Assembly (NCBI GenBank): GCA_016932715.1
Contig: JAFGCG010000119.1
Coordinates: 1-41,198, forward strand
From: Anaerolineales bacterium
Lineage (GTDB): Bacteria; Chloroflexota; Anaerolineae; Anaerolineales; Villigracilaceae
Direction: 5' to 3'
DNA length: 41,198 nucleotides
In this document: positions 1 through 8,844 of the stretch, in pieces
Layout of the letters: each line of letters begins with the position of its first letter
Position numbering within the stretch: position 1 is the first letter of the stretch
Made by a program: the position numbers and the translations under genes
Notes under the pieces: model-generated
The model's input: only the letters and a program-made list of their open reading frames with translations
Told to the model about the DNA's origin: nothing
Database searches by the model: none

Positions 1-4
1 AAAG

Positions 5-66
5 GGACGCTGACTCACGCTGACCAACGCAGATTTTTTCTTTTGAATCAGCGTTTATCAGCGTCC
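5..66. repeat. Imperfect inverted repeat with GACGCTGA ends
   Basis: GGACGCTGA at 5-13 is the exact reverse complement of TCAGCGTCC at 58-66. Between them are further ACGCTGA/TCAGCGT-like words and a T-rich centre. It lies upstream of the first gene and does not read as coding. It looks like one of several dispersed palindromic families in this chromosome. It could fold in RNA, but no terminator role is clear. Confidence 0.5.
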
Positions 67-146
67 AGATTAATTTCGGGGTTAATCATGTTTTTATTGA
101 TTCCGCCAAAATCAAGTATCATCGCTTAAAAAGCAAAGGATACAGC

Positions 147-584
147 ATGGAATCAATCCTCCTCATCCTTCTTATCGGTCTGGCAGGCGGCGTGGCGGTG
201 GGACTGCAAAGCCCCATGGCAAGCATGCTTACGCAGCGGCTGGGAATCTTCGAAAGCGTGTTCATTGTCCACATCGGAGGGGCGCTGATTGTGCTCCTGC
301 CGCTGTTGTTCTATGGCGGTGGGAAGCTCGGGCAGTGGCGGAGCGTGCCCTGGTATGTGCTGGGTGCAGGAGTGTTCGGTCTCGTTGTGATTGGAGCGAT
401 CAGTTATATGATTCCGCGCGTGGGGATCGCGGCTTCCATTGTGACGATCGTCGCCGGGCAGCTTCTGGTGGGGACGATCCTCGATCATCTTGGCTTGCTG
501 GGAGCCATGCAGCGCGCTCTCGACCCGACGCGGGCGCTTGGCCTGGCAATCGTTTTAGTGGGAGTGTGGCTGACAGTAAAATAG
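147..584 (+). CDS. DMT-superfamily small membrane protein, YdcZ (DUF606) type
   Basis: This 145-residue, very hydrophobic protein has about five membrane segments. It begins with a glycine-rich helix containing GLAGGVAVGLQSPM and ends in a helix finishing LVGVWLTVK. Length and pattern fit the YdcZ/DUF606 family, single-domain relatives of the drug/metabolite transporter superfamily that often act as pairs or dimers. AAAGGA lies 6 nt before the ATG. No partner YdcZ gene is adjacent. Substrate cannot be told from the sequence. The family call rests on recalled pattern, not a search. Confidence 0.78.
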   Translation: MESILLILLIGLAGGVAVGLQSPMASMLTQRLGIFESVFIVHIGGALIVLLPLLFYGGGKLGQWRSVPWYVLGAGVFGLVVIGAISYMIPRVGIAASIVTIVAGQLLVGTILDHLGLLGAMQRALDPTRALGLAIVLVGVWLTVK

Positions 585-922
585 TTCTTTTAACCACAAA
601 GGGCACTAAGAGAGTGTTTCTTAATTCACCATGAAGAGGCACAAAGACTTGAGAAAAGAAGGAAAAATTTGTGCGATCCGTGGCTGAATCTTGCCGAGCG
701 AATACGTCAACGAGGTTCCAACGGAATTTCAAAATACCTCTACGCGATACAGGATCTGGGAGCAGTTGAACTGTTCCCACGTCTTTTTAAAACGTAGGGA
801 CGACCCGTCAGGAGCTATCATGCAACTTCTTCCCGCCGGGCGGATTGCCCCTACGCTTTTCCTAATCACAAGTTCATGAATTCAGGGTAAGATGGACGAA
901 ATATTTCAGGAGGTATCCTTCC
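585..922. other. Non-coding gap with two repeat remnants
   Basis: No convincing gene is present. At 589-655 the text (ACCACAAAGGGCACTAAG and GAGGCACAAAGAC) matches a CACAAAGG/CACGAAGG repeat family seen again at 39675-39757. At 793-855 a second element is bounded by CGTAGGGA and CCCCTACG. An open frame at 691-879 runs across this repeat and has no ribosome-binding site. The Shine-Dalgarno of the next gene (AGGAGG, 908-913) closes the gap. Confidence 0.6.
793..855. repeat. Imperfect inverted repeat, GTAGGG...CCCTAC family
   Basis: The left arm starts CGTAGGGACGACCCG and the right arm ends CGGATTGCCCCTACG. The outer eight bases pair with one mismatch and the inner CCG/CGG pairs. A related element with GTAGGGGCACG arms lies at 15253-15311. 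It is interpreted as a dispersed palindromic repeat in the gap before the metalloprotease gene. Confidence 0.5.
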
Positions 923-2932
923 ATGGAAACAGATAATACGCAGTCTTCATCGACCGGCAAGATCATCGGTGTAATTATGGGCATCCTTGTTTGCTGTTCA
1001 TGTGTTGCCATCGTCGCAGCAGGGGTGTTTGCTTACCGGGCAATTCAGAATGCCCCTGTCGTCCTTACTCCGTTCATCCCGCCGCTGGAGAATACAGTCA
1101 CACCGGTACCCACCGCGCAGATCGAGCGTCCGCCTGTGGACGATATTTCGCGCGAAACACTTGAAGCGCTCAGGCAGGCGCAAGTTCCCGAAAATGATCC
1201 CCATGAACTGGCATGCCGCCTGCAGGCGGTGTGTAATGTCTCAAAGACAGTCCAAGCCAAAGCATATAAAGTGGGCGATAAGGAAAAATTCTGGATTCTT
1301 AATTCGGACACCACCGAACATTTTCAGATCGACGCGACCCTGCGCTATGAAACGGAACATTCCTATTTCTGGGTCGAAGACGGGACATCGGTGAATGAAG
1401 GCGACATGAAGGCGCTGATGGACACGTTCGAGGAAAAGATCTATCCCACCGACCGAGAATTTTTCGGCAGCGAGGCGAACCCAGGCGTGGACGGTGACCC
1501 GCATATCTATGTAATTTATGCGAGCAGTATTGGTCACAACATCGCCGGATATTACAATTCGTCCGATTCATACAACCCACTTGTCAAGGAATATTCGAAC
1601 GCACACGAAACATATGTTCTGGGGACCAGTCAGAATCTGGGCGCGCAATATACCTACGCCACACTGGCACACGAATTTGTGCACATGATCCAGAATGCAT
1701 ATGACCGCAATGATGTCTCCTGGCTGAACGAAGGCTTCGCAGAACTGGGTGCCTTTCTAAACGGTTATGATATCGGCGGCGCCGACTATGTGTACGTCAT
1801 GAACCCCGACATGCAGCTCAACACCTGGGTGGACAATTCATCCCCTGATTTTTCGGCGCACTATGGCCAAAGTTTCCTCTATCTCGCCTATTTCCTGGAT
1901 CGCTTCGGCGAGGAAGCCACGAAGGCTCTTACCATCAACCCGGAAAATGACCTGACCAGCGTGGATCAGACACTTGCAGACTTAAACATCACTGACCCCG
2001 AAACAGGCCAGGTCATTACAGCCGATGATGTCTTCATGGACTGGGCCGTCACGATGTTTTTGATGGACGAATCCGTGGGGGATGGACGTTACACGTATCA
2101 CAACTATCCCGCTGCGCCACAGGTGACGACTTCCGAATCCATCAGGACCTGCCCGCTATCGACGAGCGGTTCCGTCAACCAGTACGGCATCGACTACTAC
2201 ACCATTAGCTGCGCGGGGAATTACAATCTGCACTTCAAGGGTTCGACGGCTGTGGGGCTTCTGCCTACGGACGCACATTCGGGGGATTACGTGTTTTGGT
2301 CGAATCGCGGGGACGAGTCAGACATGACCCTCACGCGCGAGTTCGACCTGACGAACGCCAGCGGATCGGTCATAATGTCATTCGCCATGTGGTACGACCT
2401 GGAGACCGATTACGATTATGTCTTCCTCGAGGCATCCACCGATGGCAGGAACTGGGAAATCCTCAGCACGCCCTCCGGCACCGCTGAAGACCCCTCCGGC
2501 AATTCGTACGGCTGGGGATACAACGGTCAAACCAATACCTGGAAAACAGAAGAAGTGGATCTCTCGCAGTATGCCGGTCAAAAGGTGCAGATCCGTTTCG
2601 AGTACATCACCGACGCGGCGCTGAACGGCGAGGGCTTTTTGCTGGATGATGTTCGGATCGACGCGATCGACTACCAGACCGATTTCGAAGCGGACAATGG
2701 AGGCTGGGAAGCCGCTGGGTTCGTGCGCGTCGAAAACGTCCTCCCGCAGACCTACCGTCTGGCTCTCATTGTCAAAGGCGATACCACCACTGTGACCCAG
2801 GTCACGCTCAACCCGGACCAGACAGCAGATGTCCCGCTTTCGCTGAAGCCAGGCGAAGAGGCTGTGCTTGTTGTCGCAGGAACGACGCGCTTCACGAGAT
2901 TGCCCGCGGCGTATGAGATCGAAATAAAATAA
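923..2932 (+). CDS. Surface-anchored or secreted zinc metalloprotease (HExxH, M30-like)
   Basis: The 669-residue protein has one N-terminal membrane segment (about residues 13-38), then a Pro/Thr-rich spacer. The zinc site HEFVH is at 250-254 and WLNEGFAE at 267-274 supplies a likely third ligand, Glu270. HExxH followed by a NEG motif about 20 residues later resembles hyicolysin-type (M30) and neighbouring gluzincin families. Residues about 430-560 form a beta-sandwich-like region with repeated Asp/Gly and a LDDVRID ending, like modules of immune-inhibitor-A-type proteases. The start is well set: AGGAGG at 908-913. It probably degrades extracellular protein. The exact peptidase family is uncertain. 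Confidence 0.8.
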   Translation: METDNTQSSSTGKIIGVIMGILVCCSCVAIVAAGVFAYRAIQNAPVVLTPFIPPLENTVTPVPTAQIERPPVDDISRETLEALRQAQVPENDPHELACRLQAVCNVSKTVQAKAYKVGDKEKFWILNSDTTEHFQIDATLRYETEHSYFWVEDGTSVNEGDMKALMDTFEEKIYPTDREFFGSEANPGVDGDPHIYVIYASSIGHNIAGYYNSSDSYNPLVKEYSNAHETYVLGTSQNLGAQYTYATLAHEFVHMIQNAYDRNDVSWLNEGFAELGAFLNGYDIGGADYVYVMNPDMQLNTWVDNSSPDFSAHYGQSFLYLAYFLDRFGEEATKALTINPENDLTSVDQTLADLNITDPETGQVITADDVFMDWAVTMFLMDESVGDGRYTYHNYPAAPQVTTSESIRTCPLSTSGSVNQYGIDYYTISCAGNYNLHFKGSTAVGLLPTDAHSGDYVFWSNRGDESDMTLTREFDLTNASGSVIMSFAMWYDLETDYDYVFLEASTDGRNWEILSTPSGTAEDPSGNSYGWGYNGQTNTWKTEEVDLSQYAGQKVQIRFEYITDAALNGEGFLLDDVRIDAIDYQTDFEADNGGWEAAGFVRVENVLPQTYRLALIVKGDTTTVTQVTLNPDQTADVPLSLKPGEEAVLVVAGTTRFTRLPAAYEIEIK

Positions 2933-2940
2933 ACAGGTAA

Positions 2941-2983
2941 ACAGGTAAACACGCAGGCAGGTATTGTGTACGTGTTTACCTGT
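2941..2983. repeat. Perfect 13-bp inverted repeat between genes
   Basis: ACAGGTAAACACG at 2941-2953 pairs perfectly with CGTGTTTACCTGT at 2971-2983 across a 17-nt loop, and an extra AACAGGTAA copy precedes it. It begins 8 nt after the protease stop. There is no T-run, so it is a weak candidate terminator. A dispersed palindromic repeat is the more likely reading. Confidence 0.65.
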
Positions 2984-3002
2984 CTACAGCGCCGGAGGCG
3001 CT

Positions 3003-3326
3003 ATGGCAACTGCACCAAAATCAGAAGTATTACATATTGCTGAACTGGTCAGCTATCAGGATGGTTCGGTAGTCAGCCGCCAGATCACCAAAGCCGAGGC
3101 GGGCAATGTCACACTCTTTGCCTTCGACAAGAACCAGGAGCTCAGCGAGCACACCACACCGTTCGACGCGTTGGTTCATGTGCTGGATGGCGATGCAGAA
3201 ATAAAAATTTCAGGCAAAGCCTATAACTTGAAAACCGGCGATGCCATCATCATGCCAGCCAATGAGCCGCATGCCCTGAAAGCATTGACCCGCTTCAAAA
3301 TGCTGCTGACGATGATCCGCGAGTAA
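3003..3326 (+). CDS. Small single-domain cupin protein
   Basis: The protein of 107 residues has one cupin fold: FDALVHVLDGDAEIKISGK gives motif 1 (without the usual His pair), and LKTGDAIIMPANEPHALKA gives motif 2 with Glu-Pro-His. The ATG at 3003 is preferred over an in-frame upstream start at 2964, because GGAGG sits at 2994-2998 and the upstream codons lie inside the 2941-2983 repeat. Such stand-alone cupins bind metals or small ligands. The reaction here is unknown. A GNAT gene follows 37 nt later, possibly co-transcribed. Confidence 0.82.
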   Translation: MATAPKSEVLHIAELVSYQDGSVVSRQITKAEAGNVTLFAFDKNQELSEHTTPFDALVHVLDGDAEIKISGKAYNLKTGDAIIMPANEPHALKALTRFKMLLTMIRE

Positions 3327-3363
3327 TTTGTCATACGGGTAGAATCTGCCAGGAGGAAATCCC

Positions 3364-4200
3364 TTGGATTTCAGCAGCGCCCCCGCTTCGAACTACCTCG
3401 TGACCGATCTCGTTAAATTTTTGAATCGCGGCTTCGAAGCTTATTTCGTTCCCATCCAGTTCAACACCTCCGCATTTCTGAGCATGCTTCACAAAGACAG
3501 CATCGACCTGTCCGCCAGCCGCGTGTTGATCGTGGATGAGCAGCCGTGTGGCATCGCGCTGATCGCACGCCGCGCGGCGCTGCGCGCAAGCCGCCTCGCC
3601 GCGATGGGTATGGCAAAGGAAATGCGCGGCAAAGGCGCAGGCTCCTGGTTCATGGAGGTATTGATCACTGAAGCACGCCAGCGCAGCGACCGTGAAATGG
3701 TGCTGGAGGTGATCGAACAGAATGAACCTGCGGTCAGGTTATATCGAAGATACGGCTTCCAGGTCGTCAGAAGGCTGCTCGGGTTCACCCGCAGGGGTAG
3801 AGAGGCTGAGGAACACGGGAAAAGCACGCTCTACAAAATCGATCTGCGCGAGATGGGTCAATTGATATCGAAACATGGGTCCCCGGACCTGCCCTGGCAA
3901 TTATCGGGAGAAAGTATTGCCCGGATGAATCCGCCGGCCTGCGCCTATCGCAAGGGCCAGGCATATGCAGCCGTCTCAAACCTCGAGGCCGAACACGTGG
4001 TGATCTGGTCCCTGCTGGTCGAGCGCGAGGCGCGCGGGAAGGGATTAGGCGCCGATATCCTCAAAAGCGTCATCGCGAATCATGATGGCAAGACGTGGCA
4101 CGCGCCTGCCATCTTCCCGGAAGAATTCGGAAAAGTTTTCGAACGGGCGGATTTCGAAAGAGAGGAACTGTCGCAGTGGCAGATGAGGCTCGTTCTGTAG
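3364..4200 (+). CDS. Tandem GNAT-family N-acetyltransferase, TTG start
   Basis: The 278-residue protein carries two acetyltransferase-like halves. The first has the acetyl-CoA loop EMRGKGAGSW near residue 90 and the typical NEPAVRLYRRYGFQVVRR finish. The second has EAREARGKGLGADI near residue 225 (seen as VEREARGKGLGADIL). The start is TTG at 3364, supported by AGGAGG at 3351-3356 seven bases upstream. No earlier start fits the ribosome-binding site. The acetylated substrate is unknown. The second domain looks more diverged and may be structural. Confidence 0.82.
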   Translation: MDFSSAPASNYLVTDLVKFLNRGFEAYFVPIQFNTSAFLSMLHKDSIDLSASRVLIVDEQPCGIALIARRAALRASRLAAMGMAKEMRGKGAGSWFMEVLITEARQRSDREMVLEVIEQNEPAVRLYRRYGFQVVRRLLGFTRRGREAEEHGKSTLYKIDLREMGQLISKHGSPDLPWQLSGESIARMNPPACAYRKGQAYAAVSNLEAEHVVIWSLLVEREARGKGLGADILKSVIANHDGKTWHAPAIFPEEFGKVFERADFEREELSQWQMRLVL

Positions 4201-4223
4201 GTTAGTTTGGGTTGGGAGGTGCG

Positions 4224-4280
4224 GCTTATCGCGTATAGCTATCGCCTATTGCTGACCGCCATAAGCCATACGCGATAAGC
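4224..4280. repeat. Perfect 13-bp inverted repeat
   Basis: GCTTATCGCGTAT at 4224-4236 pairs exactly with ATACGCGATAAGC at 4268-4280. The loop contains further TATCGCCTAT/ATAAGC words. It sits 23 nt after the GNAT stop. It lacks a T-run, so it is listed as a dispersed palindromic repeat that might incidentally stabilise or end the upstream transcript. A TATAAT at 4334-4339, before the next gene, is a possible -10 element without a convincing -35. Confidence 0.6.
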
Positions 4281-4369
4281 GATCCGCAAAAATTGTCACC
4301 CTTTTGTTCTATTCTTTCGGTTGAAATCAGGGATATAATCCACTCATTCCCTCCGAGAGGACACACAGG

Positions 4370-7300
4370 ATGCCGTCTTCCACCAAGCCAACTTCCGAAC
4401 GTAAAACCATCGCTGTGTTCGCATCACAAGTTGGACGTGCCTGGGGTGCGGATTTTATCGCGGGGGTCAACGACGCCGCGCAGGAGCAGAATGTCAACCT
4501 TGTACATTTTATCGGGGGCAAGCTCACGTTCATCTCCGCCTCCGATCAGAACAAACCTTCCTATGGATTCTATGATCTTGCCAAGCCGGATCAATTCGAC
4601 GGCTTGTTATTAACGGCCGATGTCGCCTATCGGACGGAGCCGGAGGAGCTCAAGGCATTTTCCGATTTTTATAAAGGAATTCCGATCGTCACACAATCCG
4701 TGGAACTGGAGGGCGCCTCGGTCTTCGTGCCCGATAACGCCGAGGGGATGCGCGCCGCGGTGCGTCATCTCATCGAAGAGCATGGCTACAAACGCATCGC
4801 TTTTATCCGCGGGATCGAGGGCCAACTCGATGCCCGCCAGCGTTTTCAGGCGTATAAGGACGAGCTCAAGGCGCACAACCTGCGTTATGATGAAAATCTG
4901 GTGGTAGACGGTGACTACACCAATGAAAGCGGTCGCGTCGCGATCCGCATTTTGCTGGAAGAGCGCAGGCTCCGTTTTCAGGCGGTCGTCGCGGCAAACG
5001 ACAGCATGGCATTCGGCGCACTGGACGCATTGCAGCAGCGCGGCGTGCGCGTGCCGGACGACGTGGCGGTGACCGGTTTCGACGATTTGCGCGAAGCCCA
5101 GGCGACCGGTGTACCGCTCACCACTGTGCGGCAGTCATTCTACACAGCCGGCAAGCACGCCCTCGAAGCCTTGCTCAAGCGCATCCATGGGGACACCATT
5201 CCACGCGTGACCACCACACCCACCCAACTGCTCATCCGCTGGTCGTGCGGCTGTTTACCAGAGAACATCCGTCAGGCGGCCGTGGCGCCGCGCGATGTCG
5301 CCAAGACGGGCAAGCTGGAAAATAAACGGGAGGCCGCCCTGCACGCCCTGCTGAATTCAGCCAGCATCACCGACGAGGATGCCACGCTCCCACAGTTCAA
5401 GGATGCGTTCGGCCGCGTCTGGGATGGTTTTTTGCTGGCGCTCAACGGCAAGTCCACCAGCGAAGAGTTCCTCAAGACGGTCAACAGCATGGTCGAGTTG
5501 ATGCAAAGGTATGCACTGGTACCGGCTGTATGGCATAACGTCCTCTCGATGATGCGCCGCTACGCCCTGGGCGGGATCACCAGTCATACCACCATGCTCG
5601 AAGCAGAGAATTTATTCCAGCAGGCGCGCCTGCTGGCTGGCGAGCTTTCGCAGCGCACGCAAGCTTATCGCAGGCTTGTTCTCGAGCAGCAGGAAACCGT
5701 GCTCCAGGGCTTTAGTTTCTCCATGGCGCCTGCCATGAGCATGAACGAGATCGGTTCCGCTATTTCAGACCACTTCCCGGCCATGGGCATCGAGCGCTGG
5801 TACGTGATGTTCTACAGCGATGTGAGCACGCCGCAATCCATCTCGGCGCCGCCGCCTGAAAGTTACAACCTGTTATTCCAGTATGAATCTTCACGCTTCG
5901 AAGTTCCGACCAAGCGCACTTCCATTGGAACAGGGCAATTGATCCCGCGCGGCAAGACGCCGGCCGACCGCCGTTACACATCGGTGGTCATGCCGCTGAC
6001 CCTGGCGCGCAATCGCTTTGGATTCATGTGGGTGGAGATGGGTCCGCGCGACTGGGAAATTTACGTCCGGGTGCGCAACCTGGTGAGCAGTGCCTTGCTG
6101 CGCGTCATGCTTGTGCAGCAAAAGGAACAGGCGCAGAAGGAAGTGGAACGCCTGCTCGCCGAGGCGCGTGAGCGTGCCACCGAACTGGCGATCGCCAAGG
6201 AGTTCGCGGAAAGGACCGCCGCGGAGAATGCCAAGCTCTATTCCAGTGAACAGACGCGGCGCCAGGCTGCGGAGGCGCTCACCAAATCGGCGCGCCAGCT
6301 TTCCTCGCTCGGGACCGTCGAAGAGGTCCCGCAGCAGATCGTAGCGCAGTTATTGCAGGTGATTCCCAATGACCGCTGCGCTTTATTCCTTGAAGATATC
6401 AATGGGACCCCGCGCCTGTATGCCCATGCCAATTTCCCCGAAGACGCGCCCATGGAGAAGCTGGCGTATAGCATACGCGACACCAACGTCTACCACATTG
6501 TTGCCCGCCAATCGGAGCCGCTGGTGATCGGCGACGTGAGGAACATGCAAAGCTGGAAGCAGTCGGAATGGCTGCCGGAGGACCGCGCCTGGCTGGGCAT
6601 TCCGCTCTACGCCAAGAATAAAGTCGTGGGCATGCTGACCCTCAGCCGCAGCGAACCGGCCGCCTTCAATCAGGATGATGTATTGCTGGTCAGCACGTTT
6701 GCCATCCAGGCCTCCATCGCCCTCGAGAACGCACGGCTTTACGATGATCTCAACCGCTTCAATCAAATGATGGAACGCATGGTGGAGCAGCGCGTCGAGG
6801 AACTTAACAGCGCCTATCGCACGCTGGAAAAACTGGATAAAAACAAGAGCGACTTCATTCAGGTCGCCGCGCACGAACTGCGCACGCCGCTCACGGTGAT
6901 CAAGGGCTACATGGGCATGATCAAAGCTGCACCGGCCGTGGAAAAGGATGACGCGCTGCAGCAGGCAATGGAAGGAGTCATCCAGGGCACGAACCGCCTG
7001 CATCAGGTCGTCAACAGCATGTTGGACGTCGCCCGGCTCGAAAATCAGGTGATCACCCCTCATCTGGAGACCGTGATACTTGGTTCGCTGCTGCGGCTGC
7101 TCTGCAAAGAGTATTCGGGGGAATTACGCGAGCGTCAGATGAGGCTGGAACTCGAGGCGGATATCAATTCCGCGCCTCCCATCCTGGCTGATTCTGAGCT
7201 CTTGAAAAAGGCGCTCGACAACATCATCGTCAATGCCATCAAATATACGCCCGACGGCGGTTCCATCTTTATCAGCGCGCATGCCGTCCAGGTGGATGGA

Positions 7301-7579
7301 CGCGGGGATTTTTGCGAGATCCGCATCCGCGATACGGGGATTGGCATCGACCCTGCCAATCACAGCATCGTTTTCGAAAAACTGTACCAGCTTGGCAAAG
7401 TGGAACTGCACTCCTCGGGCCGCACCAAATTCAAGGGCGGCGGACCGGGCCTCGGCCTGGCGATCGCAGCCGGGATTGTCAAAGCCCACAAAGGGAAGAT
7501 TTGGGTGGAAAGCCCGGGCTACGACGAAGAAAAGCTGCCCGGCAGCACATTCATTATCCAGATCCCCGTGGCGCAATAG
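4370..7579 (+). CDS. Hybrid sensor histidine kinase with N-terminal LacI-type ligand-binding domain
   Basis: The 1069-residue protein opens with a periplasmic-binding-protein fold of the LacI/GalR regulator type (about 12-295; VGRAWGADFIAGVNDAAQE, VTGFDDLREAQATGVPLTTVRQ) but has no DNA-binding helix-turn-helix. Next come a region of unknown type (about 300-590), a coiled coil (595-640), a GAF-like domain (about 640-790), a dimerisation/phospho-acceptor helix with His835 in AAHELRTPLT, and an ATPase domain (Asn955, DTGIGID from 988, GGGPGLGLA from 1023). There is no signal peptide or membrane helix, so it should sense a cytoplasmic sugar-like ligand and phosphorylate an unseen response regulator. 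No regulator gene is adjacent. Confidence 0.9.
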   Translation: MPSSTKPTSERKTIAVFASQVGRAWGADFIAGVNDAAQEQNVNLVHFIGGKLTFISASDQNKPSYGFYDLAKPDQFDGLLLTADVAYRTEPEELKAFSDFYKGIPIVTQSVELEGASVFVPDNAEGMRAAVRHLIEEHGYKRIAFIRGIEGQLDARQRFQAYKDELKAHNLRYDENLVVDGDYTNESGRVAIRILLEERRLRFQAVVAANDSMAFGALDALQQRGVRVPDDVAVTGFDDLREAQATGVPLTTVRQSFYTAGKHALEALLKRIHGDTIPRVTTTPTQLLIRWSCGCLPENIRQAAVAPRDVAKTGKLENKREAALHALLNSASITDEDATLPQFKDAFGRVWDGFLLALNGKSTSEEFLKTVNSMVELMQRYALVPAVWHNVLSMMRRYALGGITSHTTMLEAENLFQQARLLAGELSQRTQAYRRLVLEQQETVLQGFSFSMAPAMSMNEIGSAISDHFPAMGIERWYVMFYSDVSTPQSISAPPPESYNLLFQYESSRFEVPTKRTSIGTGQLIPRGKTPADRRYTSVVMPLTLARNRFGFMWVEMGPRDWEIYVRVRNLVSSALLRVMLVQQKEQAQKEVERLLAEARERATELAIAKEFAERTAAENAKLYSSEQTRRQAAEALTKSARQLSSLGTVEEVPQQIVAQLLQVIPNDRCALFLEDINGTPRLYAHANFPEDAPMEKLAYSIRDTNVYHIVARQSEPLVIGDVRNMQSWKQSEWLPEDRAWLGIPLYAKNKVVGMLTLSRSEPAAFNQDDVLLVSTFAIQASIALENARLYDDLNRFNQMMERMVEQRVEELNSAYRTLEKLDKNKSDFIQVAAHELRTPLTVIKGYMGMIKAAPAVEKDDALQQAMEGVIQGTNRLHQVVNSMLDVARLENQVITPHLETVILGSLLRLLCKEYSGELRERQMRLELEADINSAPPILADSELLKKALDNIIVNAIKYTPDGGSIFISAHAVQVDGRGDFCEIRIRDTGIGIDPANHSIVFEKLYQLGKVELHSSGRTKFKGGGPGLGLAIAAGIVKAHKGKIWVESPGYDEEKLPGSTFIIQIPVAQ

Positions 7580-7587
7580 AAAATAAA

Positions 7588-7650
7588 ACATCCCGCCGGC
7601 TTAGATCCTTCGGCTACGCCTCAGGACAAGCCTGCGGGGTGTTTTTATTT
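7588..7650. terminator. Bidirectional rho-independent terminator between convergent genes
   Basis: ACATCCCGCCGGCTT at 7588-7602 pairs with AAGCCTGCGGGGTGT at 7628-7642, with one mismatch and one G-U pair. TTTTATTTAT follows on + and an A-rich AATAAAA precedes it (a U-run on -). The 25-nt loop holds TCCTTCGGC...AGGA, which resembles an inserted repeat. It serves the kinase gene and the convergent membrane-protein gene, whose stop lies at its edge. Confidence 0.8.
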
Positions 7651-8361
7651 ATCCGTGCGGATCACCTTGCTGTTGCGGTCGAAGTAATTGGTGAGCTCGG
7701 CCCGTAAAGGCTTAAGCAAGCCCAAGTGTGCCAGCATGAGGAACGCAAACAGACCCATCATAAAAAAGAACAATAGATCTTTCCACAAATAGCTCGAGTT
7801 CGCAGTTTCCGTGAAAACATAACGAAAAACGATGAGGCCCAGCTGGATCATGGCAATCACCAGCAGGGGGATGGAAAAGGGTCTCAAGTCATGATCTTCG
7901 ATGATCAAATGCAGCCCGACCAGAGCCGCCAACCCGGCTGCCATAATGATCAAATAAGCCGCGTAATGCGGCAGGTCATAAGCCTGATCGTACAGCCTTT
8001 GTAAAATCAGGAGATACAAGACACACACCCCGATCAAACAGCCCCAGGTGAGAAAATTGATGGCAAATGGCAGGACCAGATTTCCATAGACGCGGATGGC
8101 GATCATGGCGGTCAACCATCCAACGAGATAAGCCAAGCCCACGACCAATGCCTTCGTGCCAAGACCGTGGAGGGAATTCAGCAGTCCGGCGCCGAAAATA
8201 TCGAAAATCAGCTTTGCACCGCCGAGCAAGGCAAAGCCCAGCGCAATCATGCTCGCCAGAAGCATCAGGATACTAAACATACCCCGTTGTGAAAGTCGAT
8301 TTCTGTTCCGTGAGAGCGTGGACGATGGACCCCGTGGGGTAGTGTTTGGAGAACTGTTCAT
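7645..8361 (-). CDS. Polytopic membrane protein of unknown function
   Basis: The protein has 238 residues with about seven hydrophobic helices, a basic N-terminus (SRNRNRLSQRG) and a charged C-terminal tail (ELTNYFDRNSKVIRTDK). I do not recognise a family. The ATG at 8361 is chosen over an upstream in-frame start at 8412 because the reverse strand reads AGGAGGCAGT immediately before it. The gene stands alone between a convergent kinase gene and a divergent small-gene promoter. The function is unknown. Confidence 0.72.
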   Translation of the reverse strand: MNSSPNTTPRGPSSTLSRNRNRLSQRGMFSILMLLASMIALGFALLGGAKLIFDIFGAGLLNSLHGLGTKALVVGLAYLVGWLTAMIAIRVYGNLVLPFAINFLTWGCLIGVCVLYLLILQRLYDQAYDLPHYAAYLIIMAAGLAALVGLHLIIEDHDLRPFSIPLLVIAMIQLGLIVFRYVFTETANSSYLWKDLLFFFMMGLFAFLMLAHLGLLKPLRAELTNYFDRNSKVIRTDK

Positions 8362-8627
8362 ACTGCCTCCTGCCCAATTGGGATAAATAACACTCCAGGG
8401 ACCAAACCGCAAGACTGGAGTGATATTATACCCATATGACTCATTTCAGCCCGTCGAAGTTCCCCCCTCCTCCAATGGATTAAGACCCGCCTCCTGCGCC
8501 GCCTTGGCCGGGTGCTGTATCCACAGCTATATCTCCGCCGAGACATTTTGTCAAGATAGAGGGACTTTGAATATATAACATTTCATATAAAGCAGGCAAT
8601 CCGTCGTTTTCGTCCATATCCCGTTGG

Positions 8628-8656
8628 TTGAAATGCCCTATGCAAAACCGTACAAT
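8628..8656 (+). promoter_or_regulatory. Near-consensus sigma-70-type promoter
   Basis: TTGAAA (8628-8633) and TACAAT (8651-8656) are separated by exactly 17 nt. Transcription would begin near 8663, just upstream of the AGGAGG at 8677-8682 and the ATG at 8688. It is the best-looking promoter in the window and serves only a small frameshifted ORF. Confidence 0.65.
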
Positions 8657-8687
8657 GATCGGGCGGGAATTTATTCAGGAGGAATAA

Positions 8688-8788
8688 ATGTCAAACAACT
8701 ACCGAATCACCGTCTTAACGGCAAAGAGTATCAGCCTGGGATCATCCTCGATCCGCAAGCATTGATCGAGGCACTAAAAAACAGATAA
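8688..8788 (+). pseudogene. Small gene (about 33 residues) with an apparent one-base deletion
   Basis: An ATG at 8688 preceded by AGGAGG reads MSNNYRITV and then falls out of frame near 8714, stopping at 8765. Shifting by one base at CGTCTTAACGG continues as LNGKEYQPGIILDPQALIEAL and ends KNR at a TAA (8786-8788). The second frame has protein-like composition and the two halves join smoothly, so a single lost C in GTC(C)TTAAC is the simplest explanation. It may be a true pseudogene or an assembly/sequencing error. The family is not recognised. Confidence 0.5.
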
Positions 8789-8823
8789 CGAGTCAGCCCC
8801 GCGAAACACGGGGCTGACTCGTT
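8787..8823 (-). terminator. Rho-independent terminator of the lpdA end of the operon
   Basis: AACGAGTCAGCCCCG (8787-8801) pairs perfectly over 15 bp with CGGGGCTGACTCGTT (8809-8823) across a 7-nt loop. On the minus strand the stem is followed by ATCTGTTTTTTAG, giving the U-run. It lies 21 nt past the lpdA stop and overlaps the stop of the small + strand gene. Confidence 0.85.
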
Positions 8824-8844
8824 ACTTCTCACATTCAACTATAA

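Noticed and set aside
691..879. 62-residue frame on +
   Set aside because: It crosses the inverted repeat at 793-855 and lacks a ribosome-binding site.
8517..8525. GTATCCACA, close to a DnaA box
   Set aside because: A single site with one mismatch; no cluster of boxes or AT-rich unwinding region, so no origin.
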